Part shown: one piece after another, positions 35,918 to 45,593 of the stretch | How the letters are laid out: the number at the start of each line of letters is the position of its first letter | Position numbering within the stretch: the first letter of the stretch is position 1 | DNA from: Halobacteriales archaeon QS_3_64_16 | GTDB lineage: Archaea; Halobacteriota; Halobacteria; Halobacteriales; Halococcaceae | Direction: 5' to 3' | NCBI GenBank assembly: GCA_003021705.1 | Contig: PXRJ01000016.1 | Span: 1,382 to 65,381, forward strand | Length of the DNA stretch: 64,000 bases | The notes under the pieces: generated by a model | Told to the model about the DNA's origin: nothing | Seen by the model: only the letters and a program-made list of their open reading frames with translations | Database searches by the model: none | Program-made: the position numbers and the translations under genes

Positions 35918-36438
35918 AGGAGTCGATACCGCCCGCCGGTCGCCGAGACCGCGCCCTGGCGGCGGAGCTTCTCGAGGAGGCGTTCGGCGTCCGCGGCGGG
36001 AACGCCCCGGTCGGTCGCGTACTCGAGAACCTCGGCTTCGGTCGGCCGATCGAGGGCCTCGAGGGCCTCGGTGAGGATCTCCTGCCGATTCGAAGAATCC
36101 CTAGTCCCCCCCTCAGCGCGCTCGCCCGCGGCGGCCACGCTCTCGGCGTCGAGGCCCGATGCTTCGAGGTAGGTCGCCTCCTCGATACCGCTGTCCTCGA
36201 TTCGATCGTCCATCTCGGCGAAGGATTCCACCTCGCTGAAGGCGTCGCTGTAGCCTTCCCGGTCGGCAAGCAGCGCGGCCCGGGCCTGGCGTGCTTCGTC
36301 GGCGTCCTCGGTCTCGAGGAAGCGTTTCAGCCGCTCGTACTGGTGGCGTTTCCCACAGCGCGGACAGCCCGTCGTTTCCGGCTCGCTTTCGACGACCCAG
36401 AACGCCCCACAGTCCCCACAGCCGACCACCGCGTACAT
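35914..36438 (-). CDS. DUF5817-type zinc-ribbon protein
   Basis: A 174-residue protein with an N-terminal zinc ribbon (Cys7, Cys10, then CPRC) around GCGDCGAFWVV, a charged middle region and a C-terminal winged-helix-like domain (TEAEVLEYATDRGVPAADAERLLEKLRRQGAV). This matches the DUF5817 haloarchaeal family. The architecture suggests nucleic-acid binding. Upstream partner of a membrane protein gene. Confidence 0.75.
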   Translation of the reverse strand: MYAVVGCGDCGAFWVVESEPETTGCPRCGKRHQYERLKRFLETEDADEARQARAALLADREGYSDAFSEVESFAEMDDRIEDSGIEEATYLEASGLDAESVAAAGERAEGGTRDSSNRQEILTEALEALDRPTEAEVLEYATDRGVPAADAERLLEKLRRQGAVSATGGRYRLL

Positions 36439-36563
36439 AGTCTCCCTCCGGCCGCGATCGAATTGAACCTACCGCTCGCGGACGATGCGATGGCCCGCCT
36501 GCCGCGACGAACGGGTGCGCTCTCCTGAACTGTGGTCGGGCCACCGGGAAGAATGCCGGGACG

Positions 36564-36570
36564 TTCTTAA
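36564..36570 (+). promoter_or_regulatory. TATA box of the DnaJ-domain gene
   Basis: TTCTTAA lies 23-29 nt before a GTG at 36593, supporting that codon over the upstream ATG at 36485. Confidence 0.5.
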
Positions 36571-36592
36571 CGCCGCCTTCCCTACGGTCGGT

Positions 36593-37213
36593 GTGCTCGC
36601 GGAGGTACTCGATGCCCTGGCGCGGCTGGAGTGGCTCGCGCTGGGAACGCTGCTCGGCATCGCCTTCACCATGCTTGCCGCCGGGGCCTTCCTGCTGGGC
36701 GGGAAGCTCTTCCCGACGGCGAGCCGGGACGACAGGACGGGTGGAACGCAGGAAGCCCGAAACACCTCCGAAAGCGGCGAGACGCGACGACGAACCGAGA
36801 TCCGCCAGTACCTCCGGGCGATCGACGAACCCTTCGCTGAGGACCACCCAGTAGGAGCGGAGACGGTCGCCTTTTACTTGCCCGAACGCGACGTCGCGAT
36901 CACGTTCGACCCCCGGACGTACTACCGGATCGAACGCTCTCGGAGCTACGGTGTGCTCGCCGAACACGAGATGCCCGGCTTCCAACTGGGTGCACGACTC
37001 CCCTTCGAGACCCCCGCGGTAACCGAGGCGGCCACGGACCCGGCCGAGGCCGCCTTCGCCGTGCTCGGGATCCCTTCGGGCGCGAGTACCGAAGAGATCA
37101 AAGCCGCCTACCGCCGAAAAGTGAAGGAAGTCCACCCGGATCAGGGCGGGGATAGGGAATCGTTCCGGCGCGTCAGGGACGCCTACACCGCAGCGAGAGA
37201 AGACGCTGGCTGA
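36593..37213 (+). CDS. Membrane-anchored J-domain protein
   Basis: About 206 residues: one hydrophobic helix (LGTLLGIAFTMLAAGAFLLGG) near the N terminus, a middle domain containing AVAFYLPERDVAITFDP-like strands, and a C-terminal J domain with AFAVLGIPSGASTEEIKAAYRR and the HPD motif (VHPDQGG). It would recruit Hsp70/DnaK to the membrane. The GTG at 36593 is chosen because a TATA box is correctly spaced before it and the preceding residues look non-coding. Confidence 0.78.
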   Translation: MLAEVLDALARLEWLALGTLLGIAFTMLAAGAFLLGGKLFPTASRDDRTGGTQEARNTSESGETRRRTEIRQYLRAIDEPFAEDHPVGAETVAFYLPERDVAITFDPRTYYRIERSRSYGVLAEHEMPGFQLGARLPFETPAVTEAATDPAEAAFAVLGIPSGASTEEIKAAYRRKVKEVHPDQGGDRESFRRVRDAYTAAREDAG

Positions 37214-37416
37214 GTAGCGAACTCCGAACGACGAGTCCCGACGCGGCCGTGTCGGTCAGTGACTTCCGGCCGAGAGCCGACCGTCGGACCGATGATCGAC
37301 GATCGATGGGTCGGTCGATTCAGCGGCCTAATACGACTATTAATATCGCCCTGTTCGCCCCCTCGGGTATTAGTTCGGCCGGAAAGCTCATACCGGCTCG
37401 TTCCCCCAGTGGCCCT

Positions 37417-38616
37417 ATGAGCGTCCGCACTGCCGTGGTCCTCGCGGCCGGCGAGGGAACGCGGTTACATCCCCTCACCCACAACCGCCCTAAGCCCATG
37501 CTCCCCGCCGCGAACCGTCCCGTTCTCGAATACGTCCTCGACGCATTGATCGACGCCGGTATCGAGCGCGTCTGTCTCGTCGTCGGCTACAAGCGCGATC
37601 GCGTCCAAGAGCACTTCGGGCCCCGTTATCGGGACGCCCCAATCACCTACGTCCACCAGGAAAAACAGCTCGGCAGCGGCCACGCCCTCCTCCAAGCCCG
37701 GGAGAGCGTCGACGGGCCGTTGCTGGTCGTGAATGGCGATCGAGTGATCGAACCGAGTCTCGTCTCGGACGTCATGCGAGCGTTCGAGCGCGACGCCGGG
37801 CCCGCAGTACTGGGCGTGATCGAACGGCCCAACGCTCGTCAGTACGGCGCGGTCGTCCTCCAGGGCGGGCGCATCGAGCAGATCGTCGAGAAACCCGATT
37901 CCGACGAGTACCGGCTCATCAACGCCGGCGTCTATGCCTTCGATTCCTCAGTGTTCGACGCGATCGCCGCCACGCCCCGCCGGGAGGGCGAGCTCCAGCT
38001 CCCCGATACCATCGCCGAGCTGATCGACGAGGGCGACGTGCAAGGCATCAGAACCGAGGGGCTGTGGGCGGATGCGACCTACCCCTGGGACATCCTCACC
38101 GTGACCCAGGAGCTGCTCGCGCGCGGCCGGGTCGACGAGCCCGAACGGCGGGAGGAGTCGCGAGTCTGGATCAACGACTCCGCACGCGTTCACGACGACG
38201 CCTCCCTCCAGGCACCCGTCGTGATCGGCGCGGACTGTGAGGTCGGCCCCGGCGCGGTCGTCGGGCCGACAACGGCGCTGGGCCACAACGTCACCGTGGG
38301 TTCGAACGCGACGATCGAACGATGCGTGCTCGACGCCGATACGCGAGTCGGGGCAGGCTCGGTGCTGATCGATTGTGTTACCGGCCAGGACGTCGATCTC
38401 GGTTCGGCAACCGTGGGCTCCGGCGGGCCCGCGGACGTCCGTATCGGCTCGTCGGTCTTCGAGAATCGGCGGTTGGGCGCGGTCGTCGCCGATCGCGTCC
38501 ACGCGGTGGGCGAGGCGAGCTTCGCGCCCGGCACCCTCGTCGGACCGAACGCTACCCTGCATCACGGGGCCCGGGCGAGCGGTCGGGTCGCCGCAGGCGC
38601 GGAGGTGGTGCGCTGA
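37417..38616 (+). CDS. glmU: Bifunctional sugar-1-phosphate nucleotidyl/acetyl-transferase (GlmU type)
   Basis: A 399-residue protein. The N-terminal nucleotidyltransferase shows VVLAAGEGTRLHPLT and RPKPMLP; the C-terminal half is a left-handed beta helix with hexapeptide repeats (VVIGADCEVGPGAVVGP). It makes UDP-GlcNAc from glucosamine-1-phosphate, or a similar sugar nucleotide. The in-frame ATG at 37249 is rejected since the fold begins at MSVRTAVVLAAG and AAAGCTCATA sits about 30 nt upstream. Its TGA overlaps the glmS ATG (TGATG). Confidence 0.88.
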   Translation: MSVRTAVVLAAGEGTRLHPLTHNRPKPMLPAANRPVLEYVLDALIDAGIERVCLVVGYKRDRVQEHFGPRYRDAPITYVHQEKQLGSGHALLQARESVDGPLLVVNGDRVIEPSLVSDVMRAFERDAGPAVLGVIERPNARQYGAVVLQGGRIEQIVEKPDSDEYRLINAGVYAFDSSVFDAIAATPRREGELQLPDTIAELIDEGDVQGIRTEGLWADATYPWDILTVTQELLARGRVDEPERREESRVWINDSARVHDDASLQAPVVIGADCEVGPGAVVGPTTALGHNVTVGSNATIERCVLDADTRVGAGSVLIDCVTGQDVDLGSATVGSGGPADVRIGSSVFENRRLGAVVADRVHAVGEASFAPGTLVGPNATLHHGARASGRVAAGAEVVR

Positions 38617-40415
38617 TGTGTGGGATCATCGGCTGTGTCGGCCGGCAGGAAGAGACCTTAGACGCACTCTTGCATGGCCTCTCGAAACTCGAGTATCGTG
38701 GCTACGATTCAGCAGGTGTCGCCCTCGCCGGGAAGCGAGACGCCGTCGACATCGAGAAGCGCGCCGGCAAGTTAGAGAACCTCCAGGAAGCCCTCGAGGG
38801 CGTCGAGATGGCTGGGACTGTGGGGATCGGCCATACGCGCTGGAGCACGCATGGCCCGCCGACCGACGAGAACGCCCACCCACACACCGACTGTGAGGGA
38901 CAGGTCGCGGTCCTCCATAATGGCATCATCGAGAACTTCCAGGAAATCAGGGACGAACTCGTCGCAAGCGGCCACGAGTTCCGAAGCGATACCGACACCG
39001 AAGTCGTCCCCCACCTCATCGAGGAGGCCTTAGCGGAGGGCGCGAGCCCCGAGGAAGCGTTTCGAAGCGCACTCGCCCGGATCGAAGGGAGTTACGCGAT
39101 CGCCGCGATATTCACGGGCACCGAGGCAGTCTTCTGTGCCCGCCAAGACTCACCACTGGTACTCGGCCTCGACGCCGACGCCTACTATCTCGCGAGCGAC
39201 GTGCCCGCCTTCAGGGACTATACTGATCGGGTGATCTACATGGAAGACGGCGAGGTCGCCTGCCTCAATCCCGAGGGCTGGGCAATCACCGATCGATCGG
39301 GCGACCCGATCGAGAAGGAACCCCACGTCGTCGAGTGGGACGCCGAGGAGACCGGGAAAAGCGGCTACGACCACTACATGATAAAGGAGATCCACGAACA
39401 GCCCCGCACGCTGCGCGAGTGTCTCCGGGGCCGCGTGGACGAACTCGGCGACGAAGTACAATTAGAGGAGTTCGCCGGCCTCGCCCCTCCTAGTACTGTT
39501 CAGTTCGTCGCCTGCGGGACGAGCTATCACGCGGCGCTGTACGGCGCTCAGTTATTCAGGGAAGCCGGGATCCCAGCCCAGGCCTTCCTCGCGAGCGAGT
39601 ATCGCACCTCGCCCCCGCCGATCGGCTCGAACCTGGTCATCGGCATCACCCAGAGCGGCGAGACCGCAGATACCCTGAGCGCACTCCGGGAAGCATCCCG
39701 TCGAGGTGCGCCGACGCTCGCAGTGACGAACGTCGTCGGATCGAGTGCCGCCCGGGAATGCGATCACACCCTCTATATTCGAGCGGGCCCGGAGATCGGC
39801 GTCGCGGCCTCGAAGACCTTCGCGAGCCAGTTGGCGGCGCTCAACGTGCTCTCGCTCGCGATCACCCGCAGTCCCGATAGCCGTGAGGCGATCGGGGCAC
39901 TACGGGACCTCCCGAGTGCCGTACAGGAAGTCCTCGACGAGTCGAGATCCGAGGCGGTCGCGAAAGAGTACATCGAGGCCGACGCCTACTTCTTCATCGG
40001 CCGGGGCTATCAGTATCCCGTTGCGCTCGAGGGCGCGCTGAAGATGAAGGAGATCACCTACAAACACGCCGAAGGCTTCGCGGCGGGCGAACTCAAACAC
40101 GGCCCGCTCGCATTGGTAACCGAACGAACCCCCGTGATCGCCATCGCGGTCGGCGAGGGCGACGCCGCACAAAAGACCGTGGGTAATATCAAGGAAGTCG
40201 AAGCCAGAAACGCCCCCGTGATCGCCGTTACGGACGGGGAGTCGGGCGTCGAGCGGTATGCCGATCACGTCCTGCCGGTCCCCGAGTCCCACCCCCGGAC
40301 CGCGGCGGTCACCGCGAGCGTCCAGCTCCAGTTACTCGCCTACCACAGCGCCGCCCAGCTCGGCCGATCGATCGACAAACCCCGGAATCTCGCGAAAAGC
40401 GTCACCGTCGAATAG
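38616..40415 (+). CDS. glmS: Glucosamine-6-phosphate synthase, isomerizing
   Basis: A 599-residue enzyme making glucosamine-6-phosphate from fructose-6-phosphate and glutamine. Cys2 (MCGIIGC) is the glutaminase nucleophile; GHTRWSTHG and two SIS domains (ACGTSYHAALYGA, ITQSGETADTL) follow, ending with the family-typical KPRNLAKSVTVE. Coupled with glmU by overlapping stop/start codons. A decayed copy of its 3' end occurs at 42553-42653, so this gene borders a recombination-active island. Confidence 0.95.
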   Translation: MCGIIGCVGRQEETLDALLHGLSKLEYRGYDSAGVALAGKRDAVDIEKRAGKLENLQEALEGVEMAGTVGIGHTRWSTHGPPTDENAHPHTDCEGQVAVLHNGIIENFQEIRDELVASGHEFRSDTDTEVVPHLIEEALAEGASPEEAFRSALARIEGSYAIAAIFTGTEAVFCARQDSPLVLGLDADAYYLASDVPAFRDYTDRVIYMEDGEVACLNPEGWAITDRSGDPIEKEPHVVEWDAEETGKSGYDHYMIKEIHEQPRTLRECLRGRVDELGDEVQLEEFAGLAPPSTVQFVACGTSYHAALYGAQLFREAGIPAQAFLASEYRTSPPPIGSNLVIGITQSGETADTLSALREASRRGAPTLAVTNVVGSSAARECDHTLYIRAGPEIGVAASKTFASQLAALNVLSLAITRSPDSREAIGALRDLPSAVQEVLDESRSEAVAKEYIEADAYFFIGRGYQYPVALEGALKMKEITYKHAEGFAAGELKHGPLALVTERTPVIAIAVGEGDAAQKTVGNIKEVEARNAPVIAVTDGESGVERYADHVLPVPESHPRTAAVTASVQLQLLAYHSAAQLGRSIDKPRNLAKSVTVE

Positions 40416-40591
40416 CGGAGCGAACCGATCGGCAAGCCTTCGAGACCGCCAGTCGAATCTCCTTTTACCCCACTCCGAACCCGATCCCGCGTTGGCTATC
40501 GACCCGGATCACCCGACTGGAACGCGCTCGTAAGGAATGTGAGCGACAGTTATTTCGTCACTCACGATAGCCGTATAAACAAGACAGAATC

Positions 40592-40837
40592 ATGACGATC
40601 CTCGTTACCGGGGCCGACGGGTACGTCGGCTGGCCAACGGCACTGCGGATCGCCGACCGCACCGACGAGCGCGTCCTCGGCGTCGATAACCTCGCCCGTC
40701 GCCGATGGGTCGAGACAGTTGGGTCGGTAAGCGCAGTACCGATCGCTCCTATTGAGGAGCGGTCCGCTGCGGCGGCCAGCGACGAACACCGTTTCTCTCT
40801 ACTCCAGGGCATCGTTGTGCCCGCCGTTCTCGATTGA
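40592..40837 (+). pseudogene. 5' fragment of an NAD-dependent sugar epimerase (UDP-sulfoquinovose-synthase-like), copy 1
   Basis: The frame starts ILVTGADGYVGWPTALRIAD, the NAD-binding N terminus of an extended short-chain dehydrogenase of the SQD1 type, and runs to about residue 60 (VGSVSAVPIAPIEERSAAAA) before the homology ends. A full enzyme would have about 390 residues. A TATAAA at 40574-40579 precedes it. A second, further deleted copy lies at 63918. Truncation is clear; transcription is possible but no complete product can be made from the visible DNA. Confidence 0.75.
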
Positions 40838-41242
40838 CGACCGGTTAACGAACTCCTCGGTCTCATCAGCGTGCTCCTCACTATTGGTACCCGCCTCCTC
40901 AGCGGCCCGAACGATTTCGATCGCTATTCGAACCATGCAGAACCAACAGCAGTCACCCATCCGACGGTAGTAGCACCCGCCTTTTTCTTTCGGGAAGTGG
41001 ATCACGACACTGTATTTTTCTACTGCTTGATTAAAGTTTTGTCTGTTGTAAATGATAAGCCGACTGTGGGAGCCCATACTCAAGTACTAGTTGCTTTAAT
41101 GGATGCTCTAACGTATCAGATCCCTGCTTCAACGCTCGTTCACGTGTAGCTCGCGGAATACTTAGCAGAACTACTATCTATTTAATAAGTAGCATGAAAG
41201 TAATATTGGAATACTATCATCGCTACTCGCTTGGGGATTCAA
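40838..41242. other. AT-richer stretch between fragments, no supported gene
   Basis: About 400 bases of lower GC than the neighbourhood, with short frames only. A 45-codon acidic frame on the minus strand (40799-40936) is possible but overlaps the epimerase fragment and has no recognisable relatives. Probably debris between recombination joints. Confidence 0.5.
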
Positions 41243-42046
41243 ATGCCATCGACTTGGTTCACCAAACTTGACATCCTCGGTTTGATCGGGATTACTCTCG
41301 GGCTGCTCGCGGTCGCGTACGCGCCTACTGTGTACAATCATGTTGGAGCGACCTCAGCATAGTGCCGCGTTGTTACGATCTCGATGATCGCTTCGTCGGA
41401 TTGTTGCTGTCGGTAATGTATCTCACTTCGACGCTCAATAATACTCGAAACAAGATCGATGGGCTTGCTCCGATGCTCTCGGCGGATCAGGCCACGAACA
41501 CCCGTTCAATAGAGGGAAGTAGTGTCTACGTCCTTATTCCAGGGTACAATGAGGAGAACGCGATCAACAGCGTTATTGAGTCGCTGTCGGCGTCGATCTA
41601 CGGCCATGAGGTCGTCCCCGGTCACGATGGATGGAGACTGCCGACACTCCACCGACGCGCTCGATGAGTGGATCCGTCCGATTATTGAGGATGAGGCGGA
41701 TTTCGTCATAGGATCGTGACGTCGGGGTATAGATTACTTGAAGAGTGGTCCCGCCTGCCAGGGCGGCATTCACTCCTTTACCCTCCTGATTGCTGCGCTA
41801 ACGAGCCTCTTGATCACCGACTGTACGAGCGGCTTCCACGCGATCCGCGGGTCATCGCTCGAAACGCTGTGGCCCCACCGAAGAACGATTCAGTGCCCGG
41901 GGCTCGTTGTTGAGGCCGAAACAAGCAACTCCGGGTCACGGAGGTTCCGATCACGATCGAGCGGCGACAGGCCGGCGAGACGAAGAAACCACAACTCAAG
42001 TACGCTATTGGCCTCCTACGAACGATCATCGTGACCCGGATCCGAT
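41243..42046 (+). pseudogene. Decayed GT2 glycosyltransferase (paralogue of 61146-62171)
   Basis: Translation in shifting frames matches the intact GT2 gene on the other side of the island: FTKLDILGLIGITLGLL corresponds to FIKLDLLASIGVACALF, YVLIPGYNEENAINSVIESL to YIVIPAYNEEDTIQSVVKSL, WIRPIIEDEADFVIGS to LIRPIVEDEADFVMGS, and ITDCTSGFHAIRGSSLETL to ITDCTNGFRAIRSSSLETL. Several stops, frameshifts and internal deletions (including the metal-binding DGDGQ region) show it is dead. It is on the plus strand, opposite to the intact copy. Confidence 0.85.
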
Positions 42047-42124
42047 GGTCCATCTAAGGGGAACGATCAACCGGCGTCGGCGAGACGAGAACCCGAACGC
42101 GACGATCCGGCACGCCTATCGATC

Positions 42125-42569
42125 GTGAACGTCCTTCGGGTCTCGAAAATGTCGCTCTTCTCGAAGGGTGGTGGTGGCAGGGAGCGTGCCGACGTGATTT
42201 TCGAACGCCTCGCCGAACAGGGTCACGCCGTGACCGCACCCTCGGGAAAAACGGCTCCAAATCTCCTGCGACGCACCTCGGTGGGCAGTTGATCGTCCAC
42301 GTGAGGTGCGTCTCTGACCACATTTTCGCCTAGTTGACGTTCGCCTTCCATGCGACGCGTTACCTATTCGTCCTGGCTAGACTGCTGACATTACTCTTCT
42401 TTCCGTATTGCCGGGAGATTGTCGTCGTCGAGAATATGACCCCTTATCCGACCTTCGCCATTGTCGTTGCGAAAGCGTCTGACCTGCCGGTCGTCGCGTT
42501 ATAACACGAGTTCTTCGATACAAGCAGCTATCGAACATGCGACCCGCTCATCGGGAGCGTTCAAGTCCA
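42125..42569 (+). pseudogene. Decayed GT4 N-terminal fragment (paralogue of 59774-60982)
   Basis: A GTG-started frame reads NVLRVSKMSLFSKGGGGRER, matching NVLYISKTSILSGGGGGEER of the intact GT4, then ENMTPYPTFAIVVAKA and HEFFDTSSY, matching ENMTPYPTFAVFLARF and HEFFDASSY. Stops and frameshifts are frequent. It ends near the equivalent of DPLTASIQ and runs directly into a decayed glmS tail. It follows the dead GT2 in the same order as the intact pair. Confidence 0.85.
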
Positions 42570-42653
42570 GTTGTTCGCCTGCCACAGCGCCGCCGACTCG
42601 GCCGGTCGATCGACAAGCCTCGGAACCTCGTGAGAAGCGTCACCGTCGAGTAA
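42553..42653 (+). pseudogene. Decayed copy of the glmS 3' end
   Basis: About 100 bases closely resemble the last part of glmS (40311-40415): CCACAGCGCCGCC, GATCGAC and AGCGTCACCGTCGA match exactly, with scattered changes and a one-base loss that shifts frame. It is fused to the dead GT4 at a place where the intact GT4 and glmS share a 17-base stretch with one mismatch. Confidence 0.85.
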
Positions 42654-42982
42654 TCGGCTCTCGACTGCGGACCTTTTCCCATTAGTTTCTCTCCGGTCCC
42701 AATGGATGCCGACCGGTCGATCGGTCCCGCTGTAATCCGCCACCCTAATAAGGACTACCGGCGGAGACTCATGGGAACGATTTAAGAACCGATAGCAGAG
42801 CGGCCTTGGCCCTCTCTGGCGGCCGACGACCGGTTGATACCCTATGCCCCCTTCGTTCGGTCGAGACCCGGGGTTCGTCGCCTGGGCATGCGCGGGCCGA
42901 CTCCCACTGGCGAACCACACGGAGTAGTGGGGGTTGCCAAGAAGTAATCGACCGATTCGGGAGCCGAGGACAAACGACTCAA
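42654..42982. other. Leader region before the flippase
   Basis: No supported gene. A TATA-like CGATTTAAG at 42778-42786 would give a leader of about 170 nt before the flippase ATG, unusually long for a haloarchaeon. Alternatively the flippase starts upstream of 42983 within an unconserved, tryptophan- and arginine-rich stretch. Confidence 0.4.
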
Positions 42983-44398
42983 ATGAACATCGCTAAGTCC
43001 AGTGCCAAGTTGTTTGCTTCGCGGGCCGCGCGGGCGTTGTTCCTGTTCATTGGAACGACCTACTTCGCGAGGCAACTCGGCGCATCGGAGATTGGCGTGT
43101 TCTTTCTGTTCCAGGCGCTAGTGCGGTTACTGTCGGTCATCGCCGATTTTGGCCTCCGGGGAGCGATCGAGAAGCGAATGAGCGAAGGACGGCACGCCCC
43201 GACAATATTAAGCGCGGGCGTATCGCTTAAACTCGCCCCCCTATCGATCGTCGCCGCAGCGGTCTGGCTCCTCCGAGGGTTTGTCAACGAGTACCTCGGC
43301 GCTGATCTCGCGCCCCTACTACTCGTGGCCGTCGTGCTCTACGAGAGTTCACGTCTAAGCATCGATGTGCTGAGAGGTCGGATGCGTGCTGGCGAGACGG
43401 CCTCGCTCGAAGTACTCGAACAGGCGACGTGGCTTCTGACCGGAGCGGCGCTCCTCGAACTGGGTTTCGGCGTTCGGGCGCTCGTATACGCGCTTTTGGT
43501 CGGGTACGCGATGATGACTCTAGGAGGATTGTACAAACAACCGCCGCGCGTGGCCCGACCGTCGATGTCGATGATGCGGTCAATCGCGGACTACGCGAAG
43601 TACCACTCGGTGAACATAGCGGGCGGGTACGTCTACAGTTGGATGGACCTCGCGATAATCGGGTTGTTCCTTACTCAAGCCGATGTTGGTGCCTACGAGG
43701 TCGCCTGGCGGATCAGCCTGTTCGCGACGATCCTCAGTACGTCCATCGGCGTCGCGATCTTCCCGCAGATGAGTGCCTGGGACACAAGCGGCGCAATCGA
43801 TCGGATCGAGAGTCTCATTCCGACCGCGATGGTCTTCTCGGCGCTGTTTGTCATCCCAGCATTCGTCGCCATGCCGGTGCTCTCCGCGGACATTCTCCGC
43901 GTCCTATTCGGACAAGAGTACACGATCGCCTCGGCGGCCCTCATCGTCCTCATGAGTCAAAAGGTCATCAGCGCAATCGGGACCACAATTACGAAAGCAC
44001 TCAACGCGATCGACAGGCCGAACCTGCGAGCCCGTGCTACGGTGGGATCGCTACTGACGAACGTCGTCCTCAACGTCGTGTTGGTGTTGCAGTTCGGTCT
44101 CCTCGGTGCTGCGGTCGCGACTACTATTGCCGCCGCGATAAACACCGGTATACAGGTCTATTACCTCTCGCGATTCGTAACGATCGACTTTCCCTACTAC
44201 GACGTCGGGTGGCTCGCCTTCTCGTCGCTATGTATGGCGGCCATCATATTCGGGATCAAATCTATCTATACTGTCAATGCGATCGTCGGGTTGGCCGGTA
44301 TCGTTCTTGTCGGCGGTGCGACCTACACCGCGTTCGTCTTCGTCTCGCCCCGTCTTCGCTTCCGTCTCCGTCTGACGATCGATCGACTGCTGGCCTAA
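42983..44398 (+). CDS. Polysaccharide flippase (MOP superfamily, Wzx-like)
   Basis: A 471-residue membrane protein with about 12-14 hydrophobic segments, starting NIAKSSAKLFASRAARALF and containing GTTYFARQLGASEIGVFFLF, the usual N-terminal pattern of oligosaccharide flippases. It would move lipid-linked glycans across the membrane for N-glycosylation or exopolysaccharide. ATG at 42983 is where the conserved pattern begins. Its TAA overlaps the stop of the convergent DUF1616 gene. Confidence 0.85.
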   Translation: MNIAKSSAKLFASRAARALFLFIGTTYFARQLGASEIGVFFLFQALVRLLSVIADFGLRGAIEKRMSEGRHAPTILSAGVSLKLAPLSIVAAAVWLLRGFVNEYLGADLAPLLLVAVVLYESSRLSIDVLRGRMRAGETASLEVLEQATWLLTGAALLELGFGVRALVYALLVGYAMMTLGGLYKQPPRVARPSMSMMRSIADYAKYHSVNIAGGYVYSWMDLAIIGLFLTQADVGAYEVAWRISLFATILSTSIGVAIFPQMSAWDTSGAIDRIESLIPTAMVFSALFVIPAFVAMPVLSADILRVLFGQEYTIASAALIVLMSQKVISAIGTTITKALNAIDRPNLRARATVGSLLTNVVLNVVLVLQFGLLGAAVATTIAAAINTGIQVYYLSRFVTIDFPYYDVGWLAFSSLCMAAIIFGIKSIYTVNAIVGLAGIVLVGGATYTAFVFVSPRLRFRLRLTIDRLLA

Positions 44399-45591
44399 TA
44401 CGACGGAGCGCCGACCCGATGAGCACTTCGACTCTCGTTTCGACTCGCCGGCCCAGTATTGACTCCGATATTGCGGTTGTCCAACGCTCGGTTCGCCTTC
44501 GCGTCGCGCCGAGCGCTCGCGTTAGCCGGGCTGTGGTCCGCAACGTTGATTCGTAGGTGAACCTCCTGGTAGGCGGTGTCTATGGTCGGTTCGCTCGGCG
44601 GGTCCCCGCGATAGAGGAGATACGTCAGCCGCAGTTGCCGACCGGTCAGCGTCGGCTCGATACGGTGGGGCCGTTGCCACGTCTCGTCGACCCCGAGGGA
44701 GGGGGTGAACCGATGGAGCGTCTCCTCTCTGAGCACGCGCGTCGAGCCGCTCTCGGCGCCGAGATACTGTAGTTCGACGACGAGCGTGTACTGGGCCGGT
44801 TCGTTTTCGTGGTTCTCGACGCCGACGACCAGTGATTCGCTCTCACCGACGGTGAAGTTCTCCGGATAGCCACTCGCTGTCAGGTCGCCGGAGGCATCCC
44901 GGTCGAGCAGGTACAGCGAGGAGAATGGCTCGTCGTCCTTCGGGTTCGAGGCTACATACGACACCCCGCCTGCCGCGAGGATTAGGCATACGACAACGAG
45001 AATGTTCAAGACGGCGTCCGTTCGCGAGTCGGGACGCAGTGCGCTCGAATACAGTTCCTTTCGACGCTGTCGGATCGGCATATGGAAGCGTTCCTCGGCG
45101 GGCAGCCGCCAGCGACGTATCACCGCGATGCCCGCGGTAAAGAGCACAAACCCGCTGATGGCGAGGACAACCGGAACGAGTCTGATCCCGACGGTAGCAT
45201 CGAGTCCCAGTCCGATCAACGGCGTGATCGCGATGCTGAGGCCGAGAGCGAGCGCTATCCGTTCGAGGCCGCTGATACTGATACCACCCCGAACCGATGA
45301 GTGATCCTTGCCAGTTTCTCTGACTGGCCCCGCCGGGTTGTCCGCTGTGATGTCGGGTCCTTCTTCGGACGGTTTAGAGTTCTCCGGAAAGAGCGCTGCG
45401 ATGGCTACGTAGCCGGGCAGAAAGAGCGCGAGTGGGAGACCAGCGAGGACCTGCAGTATTGTCCCGTCGGCAACCGACGAAAGGACGACGACGTCCGCGA
45501 TAAGCACTGCGAGAACGACGAGAAGAAGATCACCGGACAGACGAAAGGGATCGCCCGAATTCGAAGCGTTCACTTCTCCATCCTCCGACAT
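44395..45591 (-). CDS. DUF1616 membrane protein
   Basis: A 398-residue protein with four or five hydrophobic helices in two groups (about 18-66 and 108-155, then one near 195-212), followed by an extracytoplasmic beta-rich domain (NFTVGESESLVVGVENHENEPAQYTLVV). This is the DUF1616 layout found in archaeal glycan loci. It begins 2 nt after the GT-C-like gene stop, so the two form an operon with the AlkP gene upstream. Role unknown. Confidence 0.8.
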   Translation of the reverse strand: MSEDGEVNASNSGDPFRLSGDLLLVVLAVLIADVVVLSSVADGTILQVLAGLPLALFLPGYVAIAALFPENSKPSEEGPDITADNPAGPVRETGKDHSSVRGGISISGLERIALALGLSIAITPLIGLGLDATVGIRLVPVVLAISGFVLFTAGIAVIRRWRLPAEERFHMPIRQRRKELYSSALRPDSRTDAVLNILVVVCLILAAGGVSYVASNPKDDEPFSSLYLLDRDASGDLTASGYPENFTVGESESLVVGVENHENEPAQYTLVVELQYLGAESGSTRVLREETLHRFTPSLGVDETWQRPHRIEPTLTGRQLRLTYLLYRGDPPSEPTIDTAYQEVHLRINVADHSPANASARRDAKANRALDNRNIGVNTGPASRNESRSAHRVGAPSY

Positions 45592-45593
45592 TG

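Noticed and set aside
37329-37338. TAATACGACT, identical to the first ten bases of the T7 phage promoter.
   Set aside because: The rest of the 17-18-base phage promoter is absent and the context is an ordinary AT-rich haloarchaeal intergenic region; chance match.
40799-40936. A 45-codon acidic frame on the minus strand that could be a small protein.
   Set aside because: It overlaps the epimerase fragment antisense, lies in a region of debris and has no recognisable relatives.
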